Shown here in pieces: positions 17,034 to 25,300 of a stretch of 64,000 bases of DNA (position 1 is the first letter of the stretch; each line of letters begins with the position of its first letter). The notes under the pieces are model-generated. The model worked only from the letters and a program-made list of their open reading frames with translations, was not told where the DNA came from and ran no database searches. A program made the position numbers and the translations under genes. The stretch covers positions 186,001-250,000 of the forward strand of contig NZ_SJSO01000007.1 in the NCBI RefSeq assembly GCF_004331735.1, read 5' to 3'. Source of the DNA: Pedobacter psychrodurus (GTDB lineage Bacteria; Bacteroidota; Bacteroidia; Sphingobacteriales; Sphingobacteriaceae).

Positions 17034-18416
17034 ATGAAACAATACGACGCAATAATTATAGGCGCAGGTCAGGCAGGAACACCTCTGGCTAAAAAACTTG
17101 CCGAAGCAGGCAAAAAAACAGCGATTATAGAAAAAAGGTATGTTGGTGGTACGTGTATTAATGATGGTTGTACACCAACAAAAGCAATGATTGCTTCTGC
17201 AAGGGCGGTGTATCAAGCCAGAAAAGCAACTGAATTAGGTGTTGAAATTGGAGCAATCAAAATTGATTTTAAAAAGATAAAACAACGGAAAGATGATATC
17301 GTAAACCAGTTCAGGTCATCATCCGAAAAAGGTATAAAAAGCACCAAAGGACTTGAACTAATATTTGGAACGGCCAGATTTAGTGATGAAAAAGAATTGA
17401 CTATTGCGCTAAACGATGGTGGTGAAGAAAAAGTAACTGCCGATTGGATTTTCATTAATACTGGTGCAAAAACCGCCATACCAGATATTGAAGGGATAAA
17501 TGAAATTGATTATCTTACATCGACAACAATTTTAGATCTTGAAACAGTTCCAGGGCACTTGGTGGTTATTGGCGGAAATTACATTGGGCTTGAGTTTGGA
17601 CAAATGTTTAATCGATTTGGCAGTAAAGTAACCGTTTTGGAAAAATCATCAGGTATATTAGCCAAAGAAGATCAGGATATCTCATCAGTACTTAATAAAA
17701 TCTTAACTGATGAAAAAATCGAACTGATCACCGATGTTAAAATCAGAAAAATAGAGCAGGATAAAAAACAGATTAGCATTACGCTCGAGTCTGGGAAAAC
17801 CAAGAAAGAAATAACAGCAACTCATGTATTGGTGGCCGCAGGCCGTACTCCTCAGACAGCAGATTTAGGTCTTGAAAACTGCGGCGTAAAATTGGATGAT
17901 AAAGGGCATATTCTTGTTAATGAAAAACTCGAAACCAATATTAAAGGGATTTATGCACTGGGTGATGTAAAAGGTGGCCCTGCCTTCACCCATATTGCTT
18001 ATAACGACTATACCATCGTTTATCGGAATTTAATCGAGGGTACTAATTATTCCATTCACGATCGGCCAGTGCCATACTGCATGTTTACGGATCCTCAGCT
18101 TGGGCGGATAGGTATTTCTGAAAAAGAAGCAAAAGAGAAGAAATTGAATTATAAAGTTGCCGTTCTGCCAATGTCGAATGTTGCGCGCGGTATTGAAACA
18201 AATGAAACTTTAGGGCTTATGAAAGCAATTGTAGATGCAGATAGTAAAAAGGTACTAGGAGCTGCTATCCTGGCCTCAGAAGGCGGAGAAATCATGTCTG
18301 TTCTTCAAATGGCGATGGAAGGCGGGATTACTTACGATAGGATTAGATATTGTGTATTCGCACACCCTACTTATTCCGAATCGTTAAATAATCTATTTAT
18401 GAAACTCGATAAATAA
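17034..18416 (+). CDS. Class I pyridine nucleotide-disulfide oxidoreductase (mercuric-reductase-like) of the ergothioneine operon
   Basis: An FAD- and NAD(P)H-dependent enzyme of 460 residues from the ATG at 17034; an in-frame ATG at 16962 would add an unrelated N-terminal tail. The FAD loop is IIIGAGQAGTPLA, the redox disulfide is C41-x4-C46 in GGTCINDGC, the NAD(P) loop is VIGGNYIGLEFG, and the C-terminal His-Glu dyad lies in FAHPTYSES. It resembles mercuric reductase and dihydrolipoamide dehydrogenase but lacks the C-terminal Cys-Cys pair that hands Hg(II) to the active site. The ABC transporter gene starts 2 bp later and egtB-egtD follow, so a role in reducing an oxidised thiol such as ergothioneine disulfide is plausible. 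That is inference. Confidence 0.85.
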   Translation: MKQYDAIIIGAGQAGTPLAKKLAEAGKKTAIIEKRYVGGTCINDGCTPTKAMIASARAVYQARKATELGVEIGAIKIDFKKIKQRKDDIVNQFRSSSEKGIKSTKGLELIFGTARFSDEKELTIALNDGGEEKVTADWIFINTGAKTAIPDIEGINEIDYLTSTTILDLETVPGHLVVIGGNYIGLEFGQMFNRFGSKVTVLEKSSGILAKEDQDISSVLNKILTDEKIELITDVKIRKIEQDKKQISITLESGKTKKEITATHVLVAAGRTPQTADLGLENCGVKLDDKGHILVNEKLETNIKGIYALGDVKGGPAFTHIAYNDYTIVYRNLIEGTNYSIHDRPVPYCMFTDPQLGRIGISEKEAKEKKLNYKVAVLPMSNVARGIETNETLGLMKAIVDADSKKVLGAAILASEGGEIMSVLQMAMEGGITYDRIRYCVFAHPTYSESLNNLFMKLDK

Positions 18417-18418
18417 AT

Positions 18419-19378
18419 ATGATCGAATTAAAAGAGATAAGTAAGAAATTTGGAGATACCCTAGCGATAAATAAAGCCTCTTTTAAGGTAGAAGAAAAGG
18501 AAACGCTGGTATTGTTGGGCACAAGTGGCTGTGGTAAAACCACCACGCTAAAAATGATCAACCGGTTAATTGAGCCAGATGCAGGCCAGGTTTTTATCAA
18601 TGGCGAAAATATAACCAATCAAGATCCTGATATTTTACGAACTGGAATTGGTTATGTAATGCAGAATATTGGACTTTTTCCACACTATAACGTCGCTGAG
18701 AATATTGCCGTTGTGCCGAAGCTTTTAAAATGGGATAAGGAAAAAATTAAAGTCCGAACGCAGGAGCTGATCGAAAAACTCCATCTTCCTGAAAATAGCC
18801 TGTCGATGTTTCCACATGAGTTAAGTGGTGGGCAACAGCAGCGTGTAGGCCTTGCCCGTGCTTTGGTTACAGATCCTTCTGTATTGTTAATGGACGAACC
18901 TTTTGGCGCTTTAGATAACGTTACCCGAACCAGTATCCAAAAAGAATTTAAGGGATTAGAAGAACTGAAAAGGAAAACCATTGTAATGGTTACCCATGAT
19001 GTTCAGGAAGCTTTTGAATTGGCAGATCGCATTTGCTTAATGGATAAGGGAAAAATCATCCAGATTGGAACGCCCAAAGAATTGCTTTATCAACCGATAA
19101 ATGATTTTGCAAGGAAATTTTTAGCCGGACAAAGGTTATTCCTCGAATTTAAAGTAGTTAAAATGCAGGATATTTGGCCTTATTTACCTAAAGTAACACT
19201 ACAAGATGGGAAAAGCCTATCTGCTGATATGAATGTATGGGATGCGATGGAATTGTTGCGGAGTTCTGATCGGAGCGAACTTCTTGTTTCTGGTGCCAAT
19301 AAAGAAAGCAAAGCCGTTAATTTCGAACAGTTAACGAAAGGATTTAACCAATTTCAAAACGCGCAGGTACATGAATGA
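18419..19378 (+). CDS. ABC transporter ATPase of the osmoprotectant/ergothioneine (OpuCA/EgtV) type
   Basis: Residues 1-240 form a standard ABC ATPase: Walker A GTSGCGKTT, signature LSGGQQQRVGLARAL, Walker B VLLMDEPFGALD, and H-loop VTHD. The last 75 residues form a short CBS-like extension (AMELLRSSDRSELLVSG) as in quaternary-amine importers. Its stop overlaps the start of the permease gene by 8 bp. Close relatives import glycine betaine, choline or carnitine. The EgtV proteins of this family serve ergothioneine, itself a betaine, and the neighbouring biosynthetic genes favour that substrate here. Confidence 0.88.
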   Translation: MIELKEISKKFGDTLAINKASFKVEEKETLVLLGTSGCGKTTTLKMINRLIEPDAGQVFINGENITNQDPDILRTGIGYVMQNIGLFPHYNVAENIAVVPKLLKWDKEKIKVRTQELIEKLHLPENSLSMFPHELSGGQQQRVGLARALVTDPSVLLMDEPFGALDNVTRTSIQKEFKGLEELKRKTIVMVTHDVQEAFELADRICLMDKGKIIQIGTPKELLYQPINDFARKFLAGQRLFLEFKVVKMQDIWPYLPKVTLQDGKSLSADMNVWDAMELLRSSDRSELLVSGANKESKAVNFEQLTKGFNQFQNAQVHE

Positions 19379-20942
19379 GCATCAGCAAACTTTATGGCAG
19401 TTTATGCACGAGCAATCTGATAAATTGTTTGCTCAAACCCTGCAACATGTTGGTTTAACCTTTATTTCCTTACTTATTGCCATCGCCATTGGCTTACCAC
19501 TGGGCATATTGATTGCCAGAAAAAGAAAACTTTCAGGAACGGTTTTAGGGATTGCCGGCATATTGCAAACGGTTCCGAGTATTGCCTTATTGGGTTTTAT
19601 GATTCCTGTTTTAGGGATTGGTGCAAAACCTGCAATTGTGGCGCTGCTGATTTATGCCTTGTTACCGATTATCCGCAATACCTATACTGGCATTATTGGC
19701 ATCGATCAGCATGTTAAAGAAGCCGCCAGGGCAATGGGTATGAGCAAAAGTCAGATTTTGCTGAAGGTTGAGTTGCCATTGGCTATACCCGTTATCTTGG
19801 CGGGTATCCGTACTGCAATGGTTATCAATGTAGGCGTGGCCACATTGGCCTCTTTTATTGCAGCGGGTGGATTAGGGGAGTTTATTTTTGGAGGCATTTC
19901 GCTCAACAATACCAATATGATCTTAGCCGGGGCTATTCCTGCAGCTTTGTTGGCCATTATCCTCGATGCCTTACTTTCTCTTATTCAGAAAATGGATTTT
20001 AAAAAGCTGAGAAAAGCATTGTACATTTTGCCTGTTGTGATTTTAATTTTAGGTGGCTTTTATGCACTTCCATCAGCTTATGGCTCTACCTTAACCGCTG
20101 GATTTACACCCGAATTTATGGGCAGGCAAGACGGCGATCTTGGATTGAAATCTACCTATGGCTTAAAAATCCATACCATTGTAATCAGCGATGCGGTAAT
20201 GTACAAGGCTGCTTTTTCAAAAGAATTGGATGTAATTAGCGGTTATTCAACCGATGGTCGTTTGAAAGCCTTTGATCTAAAGATTTTAAAAGACGATAAA
20301 AGTATTTTTCCACCGTACTATGCTGCACCAATTGTTCGGGATGAAACATTGAAGCAATTTCCCCAATTAGCAGAAACTTTGAATTTACTTGCTGGTAAAA
20401 TTACTGATTTAGTAATGACCGATCTTAATTACAGAACAGATTACCTCCACCAAACACCAGAACGTGTGGCAAAAGATTTCCTCATCAGTACTGGTTTGTA
20501 TAAAGCACCAAAAAACGGACATAACGGTGTAGTGAGGATAGGCTCAAAGATTTTTGGTGAGCAATATATTCTGGCCGAAATGTACAGTATGCTGATTAGA
20601 GGGAATACAGATTATGAGGTATCTACCAAAACAGGACTTGGTGGAACAAAAATCTGTTTTGATGCACTGATGAATGATCAGATCGATTTTTATCCCGAAT
20701 ATACCGGGACAGGTTTATTGGTTTTGTTGCAACCGGATCCAAAAATTGCGAAAGAAATGGCACACAATAAAGACAAAACTTATGATTATGTATCGGCCGA
20801 ATTTGAGAAAAAGTTTAAGATCAAGTGGCTTAAACCTATAGGTTTTAATAATTCTTATGCTTTAATGATGCGGCAAAAACAATCAAAAGATCTGAATGTT
20901 AATACCATCACAGACCTTAAAAACTATCTAGATAAAAATTAA
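19371..20942 (+). CDS. ABC permease fused to a circularly permuted solute-binding domain (EgtU/OpuC-like)
   Basis: This 523-residue fusion has an N-terminal permease of about 210 residues with the motif EAARAMGMSKSQILLKVELP and a later helix near 223-240. The C-terminal 290 residues are an OpuAC-type binding domain. In relatives such as E. coli OsmF the order is GSK...YPEYTG...NNT then ...STDG...APVVR...VA.DYL. Here the second half comes first (STDGRLKAF, YYAAPIVRD, VAKDFLISTGLY) and the first half comes last (VRIGSKIFGEQ, YPEYTGTG, GFNNSYALMM), ending the protein. Its stop overlaps the egtB start by one base. Clustering with egtB and egtD suggests ergothioneine as ligand, though betaine-like osmolytes remain possible. 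Confidence 0.85.
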   Translation: MNEHQQTLWQFMHEQSDKLFAQTLQHVGLTFISLLIAIAIGLPLGILIARKRKLSGTVLGIAGILQTVPSIALLGFMIPVLGIGAKPAIVALLIYALLPIIRNTYTGIIGIDQHVKEAARAMGMSKSQILLKVELPLAIPVILAGIRTAMVINVGVATLASFIAAGGLGEFIFGGISLNNTNMILAGAIPAALLAIILDALLSLIQKMDFKKLRKALYILPVVILILGGFYALPSAYGSTLTAGFTPEFMGRQDGDLGLKSTYGLKIHTIVISDAVMYKAAFSKELDVISGYSTDGRLKAFDLKILKDDKSIFPPYYAAPIVRDETLKQFPQLAETLNLLAGKITDLVMTDLNYRTDYLHQTPERVAKDFLISTGLYKAPKNGHNGVVRIGSKIFGEQYILAEMYSMLIRGNTDYEVSTKTGLGGTKICFDALMNDQIDFYPEYTGTGLLVLLQPDPKIAKEMAHNKDKTYDYVSAEFEKKFKIKWLKPIGFNNSYALMMRQKQSKDLNVNTITDLKNYLDKN

Positions 20943-22093
20943 TGACACTGGTAGAAGAATACTTGCAGATCAGGAAATACTCCGAACAAATTTGCGAACC
21001 CTTGCAAACAGAAGATTATGTGGTACAACCAATTGTGGATGTAAGTCCACCGAAGTGGCATTTGGGACACACCACCTGGTTCTTCGAAACTTTTATATTA
21101 AAGCCGTTTTCTGTTAATTATCAGGTATATAACGATGAGTATAATTTCGTTTTCAATAGTTATTATGAAACCGTGGGGAACCGCGTAATCCGGACAGATC
21201 GTGGTAATTTAAGCCGACCCAGTGTAAATGAGATTTACCAGTACAGGGCTTATGTAGATGAAGCCATGGTGAAATTCCTGGCCACGACACTAACGGATGA
21301 AGTAAAAGAACTCTTAATTTTGGGTTTTAACCATGAGCAGCAACACCAGGAACTGTTACTCACTGATATTAAATACATTTTAGGAAACAATCCGCTTTTT
21401 CCCATCTATTCGAAAGATAGAAAAGAAGTTTTAGCCATACAGAAATCAGAACCCGGCTTTATCAATATTTCTGAAGGTGTTTATGAGATTGGTTACGATG
21501 GAGCAGATTTTAGCTTTGATAATGAATTAAACAGACATAAAGTTTACCTGCACGATTTTTCAATCAGTAAAACATTGGTGAGTAATGCAGAATTTATTGA
21601 ATTCATTAATGCAGGCGGTTATGAAAATTTTAATTTCTGGCATGCTGAAGGATGGGATTGGGTGAAAAACAATAACATTAGTGCACCTATGTACTGGCAT
21701 TTAATAGACGGAAAATGGTTTAATTATACTTTAGCTGGTCTTTTACCTATTGATTTAACCGCACCGGTAAGCCACATCAGCTATTATGAAGTTTATGCTT
21801 TTGCAAGCTGGAAAGGCATGCGTTTACCAACTGAATTTGAGTGGGAAATAGCAGCCGAACACTTTAACTGGGGCGAACGATGGGAGTGGACCGAAAGTGC
21901 CTATTTGCCTTATCCCGGTTTTAGTAAAGCGCCAGGCGCCATTGGCGAATACAATGGAAAGTTTATGGTTAACCAAAAAGTGCTTCGCGGTGCATCAATT
22001 GCCACGCCCAAAAATCATTCACGCATTACTTATAGAAATTTCTTCCACCCACATTTAAGGTGGCAATATACAGGGATCCGATTAGTAAAATAG
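20942..22093 (+). CDS. egtB: Ergothioneine synthase EgtB (iron-dependent sulfoxide synthase)
   Basis: EgtB couples hercynine to a cysteine-type thiol with O2, forming the C-S bond of ergothioneine. The N-terminal DinB-like domain carries the iron ligands H43 in WHLGHTTWFFE and H131/H135 in NHEQQHQE. The C-terminal FGE-sulfatase-like domain contains HISYYEVYAFASW, RLPTEFEWE and the ending WQYTGIRLVK. At 383 residues it is shorter than the mycobacterial enzyme (about 430). No egtA or egtC is nearby, which fits the EgtB types that use cysteine directly rather than gamma-glutamylcysteine; this is inference. It overlaps the transporter gene by one base and egtD follows after 7 bp. Confidence 0.92.
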   Translation: MTLVEEYLQIRKYSEQICEPLQTEDYVVQPIVDVSPPKWHLGHTTWFFETFILKPFSVNYQVYNDEYNFVFNSYYETVGNRVIRTDRGNLSRPSVNEIYQYRAYVDEAMVKFLATTLTDEVKELLILGFNHEQQHQELLLTDIKYILGNNPLFPIYSKDRKEVLAIQKSEPGFINISEGVYEIGYDGADFSFDNELNRHKVYLHDFSISKTLVSNAEFIEFINAGGYENFNFWHAEGWDWVKNNNISAPMYWHLIDGKWFNYTLAGLLPIDLTAPVSHISYYEVYAFASWKGMRLPTEFEWEIAAEHFNWGERWEWTESAYLPYPGFSKAPGAIGEYNGKFMVNQKVLRGASIATPKNHSRITYRNFFHPHLRWQYTGIRLVK

Positions 22094-22100
22094 TATAGAT

Positions 22101-23075
22101 ATGACCACCACCACTATCGAAACAGCAACAGACAACAAAACACAGTTCCTTCAAGAAACCTTAGCAGGCTTACACTCCGAGCCAAAATTTATGCGCTCTA
22201 AGTATTTTTACGATGCTATCGGAGACCGTATTTTTCAGCAGATTATGGAAATGGAGGAATATTATTTAACCAATGCAGAAATGGAAATCCTGCAATACCA
22301 GGCCAACCAGATTTCTCAGGCGATATCAGCCGATGGGAGCGCTTTTGATTTAATCGAACTGGGTGCTGGCGATGCCACAAAATCCATTCACCTGCTCAAA
22401 TCATTGTTACATAATCAGTTGGAATTTAGTTATTTCCCGATTGATATTTCCGCACATGTAATTTCAGATCTGGAAGAAAATTTGCCTAAAAAACTTCCCG
22501 GATTGGATATGAAAGGTTTAAATGGTGATTATTTTAATATGCTTAAAAAGGCCACAGAATTATCCAGCCGCAGAAAGGTTGTGCTTTTTATGGGGGCAAA
22601 TATCGGAAACATGAGTATAGCCGATGCCGGAAAATTCTGCTCGTCATTAAAAAAACTGCTTTCTCCTAAGGATTTGTTGATCATTGGATTCGACCTGAAA
22701 AAAAATCCTCAGCAGATTCTTTCTGCCTATAATGATAAAGGCGGAATTACCAGATCATTTAACCTCAATCTGCTTCATCGCATCAATAAAGAATTGGATG
22801 GCAATTTTGATCTGAACAATTTTGAGCATTATGCCAGTTACGATCCGGCATCAGGTGCCTGTAAAAGTTACCTCATCAGTTTAAAAAAACAGATTGTGAA
22901 TATTGGTCAAAATGCCATTCATTTTGCAGAAAATGAGCATGTTTTTATGGAAATATCACAAAAATATTCGCTTAATGATATCGATCAGCTTGCAGAAAAA
23001 ACTGGATTTAAACCACTTCAGCGTTTCTTCGATCAACATCAGTATTTTGTAGATGCCATTTGGAAGGTAGACTAG
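22101..23075 (+). CDS. egtD: L-histidine N-alpha-methyltransferase EgtD
   Basis: EgtD trimethylates histidine to hercynine using three S-adenosylmethionine molecules, the first step to ergothioneine. The 324-residue protein has the family's N-terminal stretch KYFYDAIGDRIFQQI, the SAM site LIELGAGDATKS, and MGANIGNMS. C-terminal residues YFVDAIWKV close the protein. It directly follows egtB. Its TAG stop lies in a CTAG shared with the stop of the converging gene on the other strand (23072-23075), so the two transcripts overlap and no terminator is visible between them. Confidence 0.93.
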   Translation: MTTTTIETATDNKTQFLQETLAGLHSEPKFMRSKYFYDAIGDRIFQQIMEMEEYYLTNAEMEILQYQANQISQAISADGSAFDLIELGAGDATKSIHLLKSLLHNQLEFSYFPIDISAHVISDLEENLPKKLPGLDMKGLNGDYFNMLKKATELSSRRKVVLFMGANIGNMSIADAGKFCSSLKKLLSPKDLLIIGFDLKKNPQQILSAYNDKGGITRSFNLNLLHRINKELDGNFDLNNFEHYASYDPASGACKSYLISLKKQIVNIGQNAIHFAENEHVFMEISQKYSLNDIDQLAEKTGFKPLQRFFDQHQYFVDAIWKVD

Positions 23076-24151
23076 CTGCGGTTATCCAAAACCTGGAGCA
23101 GTTGATTTAAATCCTCTTCTGTATTATAAAAGTGAAATGAAATCCTTGTGCCTTTGCCACGTGGTGAGCAAAGGATTTTGGCTGCAGCAATTTTGTCTAC
23201 TGTTTTTTGATCCAATGACATGCTCATAATGGTAGATTGATATTTTCGTTCCAATGTCCAATCTGGAATTAAGCCTCTTGAATTTAATGCTAACCTGGCT
23301 TTGTTGGAAATTGCCTGTGCAGTTTTTTCAATCCAATCGAAACCAATTGAGCCAAGCTCATTTAAGCTTTCGTTTAATGTACCAAAATTTAAAGTGTCTA
23401 AATGCCCGGGTTCGAAACACATAGATAGGTGGTCTTTGCCTTTTAAAAATGGGGCTGTAGGCAATTCGGCGAGTTTGTTTTTGCTGTAAATCGCATCTTT
23501 CATTTGATCGGAAAGAAGTGCATAACCGTTTCCATATCCAGCCAAAAGCCATTTATAACCACTTCCGATTAAAGCATCCAGGCCTGATTTTTCAAAGTTA
23601 AAATTTGTTGTACCTAAAAATTGAGTGCCATCACCGATCAACAAAAGATCAGGATATGTAGCTTTTAATTTCTGGATAAATTCATCATCCATCCTTAATC
23701 CACTAATGTATTGTACCATGCTAAATGCCAGCACGGTAGGCTTAAATTTTTCAATGGCAATGATGATGTTTTCTTCTAACTTTTCATCAATAGCTATGCT
23801 ATGGTACTCAAAACCCATACTGATTACAGGATAACTCACAGATGGATACTCCTCTTCCAATAATAGAAAACGATGGTTTTTGTCCAACCCACTCAATAAA
23901 GTATTAAAACCGACTGAGAAATTCTGAACCAGATAGGTGTTTTCGGATTTTAAACTGAAAAGTTTAGCAATGTTATTTCTGACATCGGTAATGATGGGCA
24001 GATTTTCCATTCTGAAAATACTTCCTCCGGCAATAAAGTCTTGATCATGTTTAGTTCTCCATTCTGCAAGATTGGTAGATAAAATGCCTGAATTAGCCGT
24101 GTTGAGATAGGTATATGCTGTGAGGATCGGAAAAGATAGGTTCATGCCCAA
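23072..24151 (-). CDS. Class V PLP-dependent aminotransferase/desulfurase-like enzyme
   Basis: This 359-residue fold-type I protein has the PLP lysine in GSGYKWLLAG, the cofactor Asp in LIGDGTQFLG, and the class V N-terminal pattern YLNTANSG. Members include cysteine desulfurases, kynureninases, isopenicillin N epimerases and EgtE, the C-S lyase that completes ergothioneine. It lies head-to-tail against egtD with a 4-bp stop overlap, and no other EgtE candidate is present in the window. EgtE-like activity is possible but is supported only by context. A desulfurase catalytic Cys is not evident. Confidence 0.75.
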   Translation of the reverse strand: MGMNLSFPILTAYTYLNTANSGILSTNLAEWRTKHDQDFIAGGSIFRMENLPIITDVRNNIAKLFSLKSENTYLVQNFSVGFNTLLSGLDKNHRFLLLEEEYPSVSYPVISMGFEYHSIAIDEKLEENIIIAIEKFKPTVLAFSMVQYISGLRMDDEFIQKLKATYPDLLLIGDGTQFLGTTNFNFEKSGLDALIGSGYKWLLAGYGNGYALLSDQMKDAIYSKNKLAELPTAPFLKGKDHLSMCFEPGHLDTLNFGTLNESLNELGSIGFDWIEKTAQAISNKARLALNSRGLIPDWTLERKYQSTIMSMSLDQKTVDKIAAAKILCSPRGKGTRISFHFYNTEEDLNQLLQVLDNRS

Positions 24152-24260
24152 AATTAAAAGAATTGTGCGTTAAAAAAATAAACTTTGGACTGAAATTGAA
24201 TTTTATACAAACCTATGAGAATCACGTTTGTTAGGTTTATACAATCGGCAAAATTTTATT

Positions 24261-24737
24261 ATGGAAAATCAAACATCGATACTGGTTACAGAACTTAAAA
24301 AGTTACTAAATGGGGGTGGAGCGCACGTAGGGTTTAAAGATGCTGTTGCCAATTTGCCTTTTAATCTTCTTGGCGAAAAGCCCCATAATTTACCCTATAG
24401 TATTTGGCAATTGGCCGAACACATTAAAATCGCTCAGTGGGATATGCTCGAATTTAGCAAAGATGGATCGCATCGATCGCCTAAATGGCCAGACGAATAC
24501 TGGCCTAAAGAACTGGCACCTAAGGATGAACATGCCTGGAACAATACACTAAAACAGATTGATGCTGATTTGAAAGAATTTATTGCTTTGTTAGATTCTT
24601 CAGATTTATATGGGCTAATTCCGCATGGCGATGGACAAAGTGTATTATGCGAAGCCTTGCAGATTGCCGATCATAATGCCTACCACTTTGCCGAAATTGT
24701 TGTCATCAGGCGTTTATTGGGAGCCTGGAAGAGCTAA
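24261..24737 (+). CDS. DinB-like metal-binding four-helix protein
   Basis: A 158-residue protein from the ATG at 24261; an upstream in-frame TTG at 24228 would add an unlikely tail. It fits the DinB/YfiT fold: the first His lies in LAEHIKIAQWD and the others in IADHNAYHFAEIV, which together form a three-histidine metal site. Family members include thiol transferases that use bacillithiol or mycothiol and damage-inducible proteins, mostly without known substrate. The gene lies between the class V PLP enzyme (divergent) and a VOC protein, and may belong to the same thiol-related neighbourhood; this is inference. Confidence 0.8.
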   Translation: MENQTSILVTELKKLLNGGGAHVGFKDAVANLPFNLLGEKPHNLPYSIWQLAEHIKIAQWDMLEFSKDGSHRSPKWPDEYWPKELAPKDEHAWNNTLKQIDADLKEFIALLDSSDLYGLIPHGDGQSVLCEALQIADHNAYHFAEIVVIRRLLGAWKS

Positions 24738-24850
24738 AGGAAGTTGTCTCGTTTGGGCCTGTACTTTGCCGCTTATGCAGCCTGTTACTATTGTTTTAAT
24801 CCACTAAATTTAACTGTCCGTTCTCGTAAAAATTGATTTAAAAAAAGATT

Positions 24851-25234
24851 ATGTTACAAAACTCAAAAGCATTCAGCTCGTTTTCTGTAGACGATGTACA
24901 GAAAGCAAAAGATTTTTATCAAGGCGTATTGGGGATCGAAGTTAAAGATAACCCGATGGGCGTAATTGAACTGGTTATTTCCGGATCAGCAAATGTATTG
25001 CTTTATCCAAAGCCAAATCATGTTCCGGCAACTTTTACGGTACTTAATTTTCCTGTTGAAAATATAGATCAAGCGGCCGACGAACTTATTGCCAAGGGAA
25101 TAAAGTTCGAGATTTACAATGAAGAATATTTCAAAACGGATAGTAAAGGCATATCACGGGGAAACGGAGGCCCAAACATTGCCTGGTTTAGAGATCCTGC
25201 TGGCAATATTTTGTCTATTTTGGAAAACGATTAG
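24851..25234 (+). CDS. VOC (glyoxalase/bleomycin-resistance) family protein
   Basis: A 127-residue vicinal-oxygen-chelate protein with the paired beta-alpha-beta-beta-beta modules: module 1 begins [21 protein letters not shown] and module 2 ends with [14 protein letters not shown]. Members include glyoxalases, dioxygenases, antibiotic-binding and thiol-transfer proteins. The final Glu of the DPxGNxxxxxE motif, a metal ligand in many members, is present. No function is assigned. It converges with ackA across a hairpin terminator. Confidence 0.82.
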   Translation: MLQNSKAFSSFSVDDVQKAKDFYQGVLGIEVKDNPMGVIELVISGSANVLLYPKPNHVPATFTVLNFPVENIDQAADELIAKGIKFEIYNEEYFKTDSKGISRGNGGPNIAWFRDPAGNILSILEND

Positions 25235-25244
25235 GCCTGGCAAG

Positions 25245-25296
25245 ACTTCCGAAGTTTGCGCCAATGGCAATGCGCCTGGCTAACTTCGGAAGTTTT
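25245..25296 (+). terminator. Long-stem terminator between the VOC gene and ackA
   Basis: ACTTCCGAAGTT (25245-25256) and AACTTCGGAAGT (25282-25293) form a perfect 12-bp stem, followed by TTT. The 25-base interior has its own GCGCC-type pairing. It separates convergent genes, but the minus-strand side lacks a T tract. Confidence 0.65.
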
Positions 25297-25300
25297 GTTA

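Noticed and set aside
17034..18416. Mercury-resistance assignment for the oxidoreductase
   Set aside because: No N-terminal HMA domain, no C-terminal Cys pair, and no other mer gene; its neighbours concern ergothioneine.
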